Source of the DNA: Affinundibacterium nitidum
GTDB taxonomy: Bacteria; Pseudomonadota; Gammaproteobacteria; Burkholderiales; Burkholderiaceae_D
Length of the DNA stretch: 64,000 nt
Direction: 5' to 3'
Assembly: GCF_014284155.1 (NCBI RefSeq)
Contig: NZ_JACOFZ010000002.1
Coordinates: 124,001 to 188,000 of the forward strand
How positions within the stretch are numbered: position 1 is the stretch's first letter; each line of letters begins with the position of its first letter. The position numbers were made by a program, and so were the translations under genes. The notes beneath the pieces were generated by a model. That model saw only the letters and a list, made by a program, of their open reading frames with translations, searched no databases and was not told the origin of the DNA. Below are positions 61,981 to 64,000 of the stretch, in pieces.

Positions 61981-63096
61981 TCAGAACTGCATTTTACGAC
62001 GATACCATTCATGGAAATGTTGCATGCCATCTTCCATCGGCGATTGATACGGCCCAACTTCGTTTTGTCCACGATCAAACAAAATCTTGCGGCCCGCATC
62101 CATACGTAAGGCGATTTCATCGTCTTCGATACAAGTTTCCATGTAGGCCGCACGTTCTGCTTCCACGAACTCACGTTCGAACAAGACGATCTCTTCTGGA
62201 TAATAGAATTCGACGACGTTCTTAGTTTTACCGGTTGCGGTAGGCCATAGAGTCGATACCACCAAAACATGGGGGTACCATTCGACCATGATGTTCGGAT
62301 ATAAAGTCAGCCAGATCGCGCCGTACTTCGGTGGTTCGCCGCCGCGAAACTTCAAGACTTGCTCTTGCCAAGCCTTGTATTTTTCTGAGCCCGACTTCGA
62401 CAAACCTTTATGCACACCGACCGTTTGCACGCTGTAGTCTTCGCCGAATTCCCAGGTTAAATCATCGCAGGTGACGAAACTACCGAGGCCAGGATGGAAA
62501 GGCTCTACATGGTAGTCTTCCAAATACACTTCGATGAAGGTCTTCCAGTTGTAATCGCACTCGTGCACTTCGACGTGGTCTAACATATAGCCAGTGAAAT
62601 CTAGATCTTTGGTCACCGATAACTTCGCCATTTTTTCCATGACGTTGTAACCGTTTTGTTCAAACAGTAAACCATTCCAATTTTGGATAGGCGTACGGGA
62701 CAAATTCAAGCACGGTGTGTCGGCGAAGTGAGGGGCGCCAATTAACTCACCTTTGAGATCGTAAGTCCAACGATGTAGAGGGCATACAATTTGTTTAGCA
62801 TTTCCACGGCCATTCGTACCAGGGCCACCAAACATTAGGGCTTGGCGATGACGACACACATTCGACAATAATTCGATACCAGAGGCACTACGCACCAACA
62901 TACGGCCTTCGTTTTCGGCCGCTAAAGTAGCGTAATCGCCGTTGTTCGGCACCATCAATTCGTGGCCAACATACCGTGGGCCCGCTTGAAATAATTGTTT
63001 GATCTCGCGCTCTAACAAGCCTTGATCGAAATAAACATGAACCGGAAGTTGCGCATCAGAACGCGCTAATGTAGACAAAGAAGCCAGATCGGACAT
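61981..63096 (-). CDS. Rieske non-haem iron ring-hydroxylating dioxygenase alpha-like protein
   Basis: From ATG at 63096 it has 371 residues; a longer frame from 63147 adds 17 untypical residues. The Rieske cluster ligands are Cys81, His83, Cys105 and His108 (CRHRQ and CPLHRW). The mononuclear iron site is in NWKTFIEVYLEDYHVEPFHP with its two His, and the later Asp is probably in DDEIALRMDAG. It is related to choline or carnitine monooxygenase-type and aromatic ring-hydroxylating oxygenases. No reductase or ferredoxin gene is next to it, so the substrate is open. A G-rich stretch (GGGGGGTGGGG) precedes the start. Confidence 0.92.
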   Translation of the reverse strand: MSDLASLSTLARSDAQLPVHVYFDQGLLEREIKQLFQAGPRYVGHELMVPNNGDYATLAAENEGRMLVRSASGIELLSNVCRHRQALMFGGPGTNGRGNAKQIVCPLHRWTYDLKGELIGAPHFADTPCLNLSRTPIQNWNGLLFEQNGYNVMEKMAKLSVTKDLDFTGYMLDHVEVHECDYNWKTFIEVYLEDYHVEPFHPGLGSFVTCDDLTWEFGEDYSVQTVGVHKGLSKSGSEKYKAWQEQVLKFRGGEPPKYGAIWLTLYPNIMVEWYPHVLVVSTLWPTATGKTKNVVEFYYPEEIVLFEREFVEAERAAYMETCIEDDEIALRMDAGRKILFDRGQNEVGPYQSPMEDGMQHFHEWYRRKMQF

Positions 63097-63369
63097 CCCC
63101 ACCCCCCAAATTAATTTGCACCAACCTAAGAGAGAAAGAATCCACAAATACCTTTTTTCGAGCGCTTGTGCTGCGTCGAAAATTCAAACAAGAGACAACA
63201 ATAGGCACTTGATGAGGAAATTTTGGACAGAACGCGAGATTATACCCGAAACCCTTCCTAAGGTCTTGTTTTGCAAACGTTTTAGGGAAAAGCATTGCAA
63301 TAAGTCAATTTCGCCGGAGGAAAAGGCATATCAAAATGCAATTACCATTCCAAAACCGCCTTGCAAAAC

Positions 63370-64000
63370 CTATTCGCGAAACAGGTAAGTAAAATTTCGG
63401 CTGACCATTAATTTCTCATGGCGCCCTTTTATTAGGACCTGCATACGCTCTGCATCTACCCGTTCGGCAGCTGCGATCGCTTTCGTATTCACTACCGTCG
63501 ATCGATGAATTTGCCAAAATTTCTGATCATCTAAGCCATCGAGCAAATCTTTGAGAGGTGTGCGAATCAAAGCCTCATAGTCGGCCAACACCACGCGCGT
63601 ATATTTGGTATCAGATTGAAAAAACAGCACTTCATCAATATCGATCAGCTTAATTTGTTTACCGACGCTGGCCTTAATCCATTTCATTTTTTCGGTTTTC
63701 GGCTGTAAATGCGACAAGCCTAAGCCTTTAAGGACCTCTGAAAGATCAGGAACAGGCACTGCCATTTTTTGCTTCACACGATCAATCGCCAAGCTCAAAC
63801 GGTCTTCTTCCACCGGCTTTAACAGATAATCGACCGCTCCCGCATTAAATGCTTGAACAGCATATTGATCGTAGGCGGTGATGAAAATTATGTGTGCTGC
63901 AGTGCCAATTTTCTTTGCCACTTCGACGCCCGACATTCCAGGCATGCGAATATCTAAGAACACGAGCTCTGGTTGAAATTCCAAAAAGCTATCCCACGCA
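63370..64000 (-). CDS. LytTR-family response regulator, N-terminus outside window
   Basis: The C-terminal about 210 residues of a LytTR response regulator. The frame stays open to the right edge. The visible receiver part has LVFLDIRMPGMSGVEVAKKI with the phosphoacceptor Asp and the conserved Lys in LLKPVEEDRL. The LytTR domain has VLFFQSDTKYTRVVLADYE and FWQIHRSTVVNTKAI. It is closely similar in layout and motifs to the LytTR regulator at 45410-46168, so the two are likely paralogues. A sensor kinase gene would be expected just beyond the right edge. Confidence 0.9.
   Translation of the reverse strand, partial: AWDSFLEFQPELVFLDIRMPGMSGVEVAKKIGTAAHIIFITAYDQYAVQAFNAGAVDYLLKPVEEDRLSLAIDRVKQKMAVPVPDLSEVLKGLGLSHLQPKTEKMKWIKASVGKQIKLIDIDEVLFFQSDTKYTRVVLADYEALIRTPLKDLLDGLDDQKFWQIHRSTVVNTKAIAAAERVDAERMQVLIKGRHEKLMVSRNFTYLFRE

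Noticed and set aside
63335-63391. An 18-codon plus-strand frame (MQLPFQNRLAKPIRETGK) after a GGAGG-like stretch.
   Set aside because: It overlaps the end of the LytTR regulator gene, the Shine-Dalgarno spacing is too long, and it is too short to judge.

Overview
The window looks like a chromosomal segment of a betaproteobacterium, most likely Burkholderiales and probably an Oxalobacteraceae member such as Undibacterium. This is inferred from gene order and protein character only. The supporting clusters are yggS-proC divergent from pilT-pilU, queA-tgt-yajC-secD-secF, recG followed by oxyR and ubiA, a split three-gene pntAA-pntAB-pntB transhydrogenase, proS beside rppH, and a Lys/Ala-tailed SWIB protein. 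I found no rRNA, tRNA, CRISPR array, insertion sequence or prophage. Nearly all of the window is core genome.

Positions 1-9,000 are on the minus strand. They hold class Ia ribonucleotide reductase (nrdB partial, nrdA) behind a promoter that overlaps two NrdR-box-like palindromes, with a terminator-like hairpin between nrdA and nrdB. Next comes a tightly overlapping chain of a CcsA-like membrane protein (YpjD type), a PP0621-type protein, pilS and pilR. Positions 9,100-19,700 hold an exported S46 dipeptidyl-peptidase, ffh, a SWIB/histone-H1-like protein, rlmF, a lytic transglycosylase with proS (minus), and the plus-strand set rppH, CNP1-like lipidless exported protein, a tyrosine-phosphatase-like protein and a small membrane protein.

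Positions 19,800-32,400 hold the transhydrogenase operon, nudJ-mnmA, an EAL-domain c-di-GMP phosphodiesterase with a degenerate GGDEF domain, and an RND efflux pair. Positions 32,400-40,300 hold queA, tgt, yajC, secD and secF, interrupted by an unrecognised 594-residue membrane protein. Positions 40,400-49,000 hold recG, an SDR, a LytS/LytR-type two-component pair, an unknown protein, oxyR and ubiA. Positions 49,000-64,000 hold a YqjD/YqjE/YqjK-type envelope trio, a RIO kinase, proC-yggS, pilT-pilU, a glutathione peroxidase, a PglL/Wzy-type ligase, an RCC1-repeat lipoprotein, a ZIP transporter, a 3-mercaptopyruvate sulfurtransferase, a DMT transporter, a Rieske oxygenase and the end of a second LytTR regulator.

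Functional themes are type IV pili (pilS-pilR regulators, pilT-pilU motors, a PglL-type ligase that may glycosylate pilin, and a c-di-GMP phosphodiesterase), redox defence (oxyR, glutathione peroxidase, pntAB, RNR), Sec/SRP protein export (ffh, yajC-secDF), and tRNA or RNA maturation (queA, tgt, mnmA, rlmF, rppH).

I did not find a large new system. The items most worth a second look are: a structured dispersed repeat (about 19776-19900 and 39151-39255) whose end supplies the stop codon of the neighbouring gene in both copies; the unknown 594-residue membrane protein; apparent non-canonical starts for the RIO kinase (CTG) and the ZIP transporter (ATT); and the regulatory layout of nrdAB.
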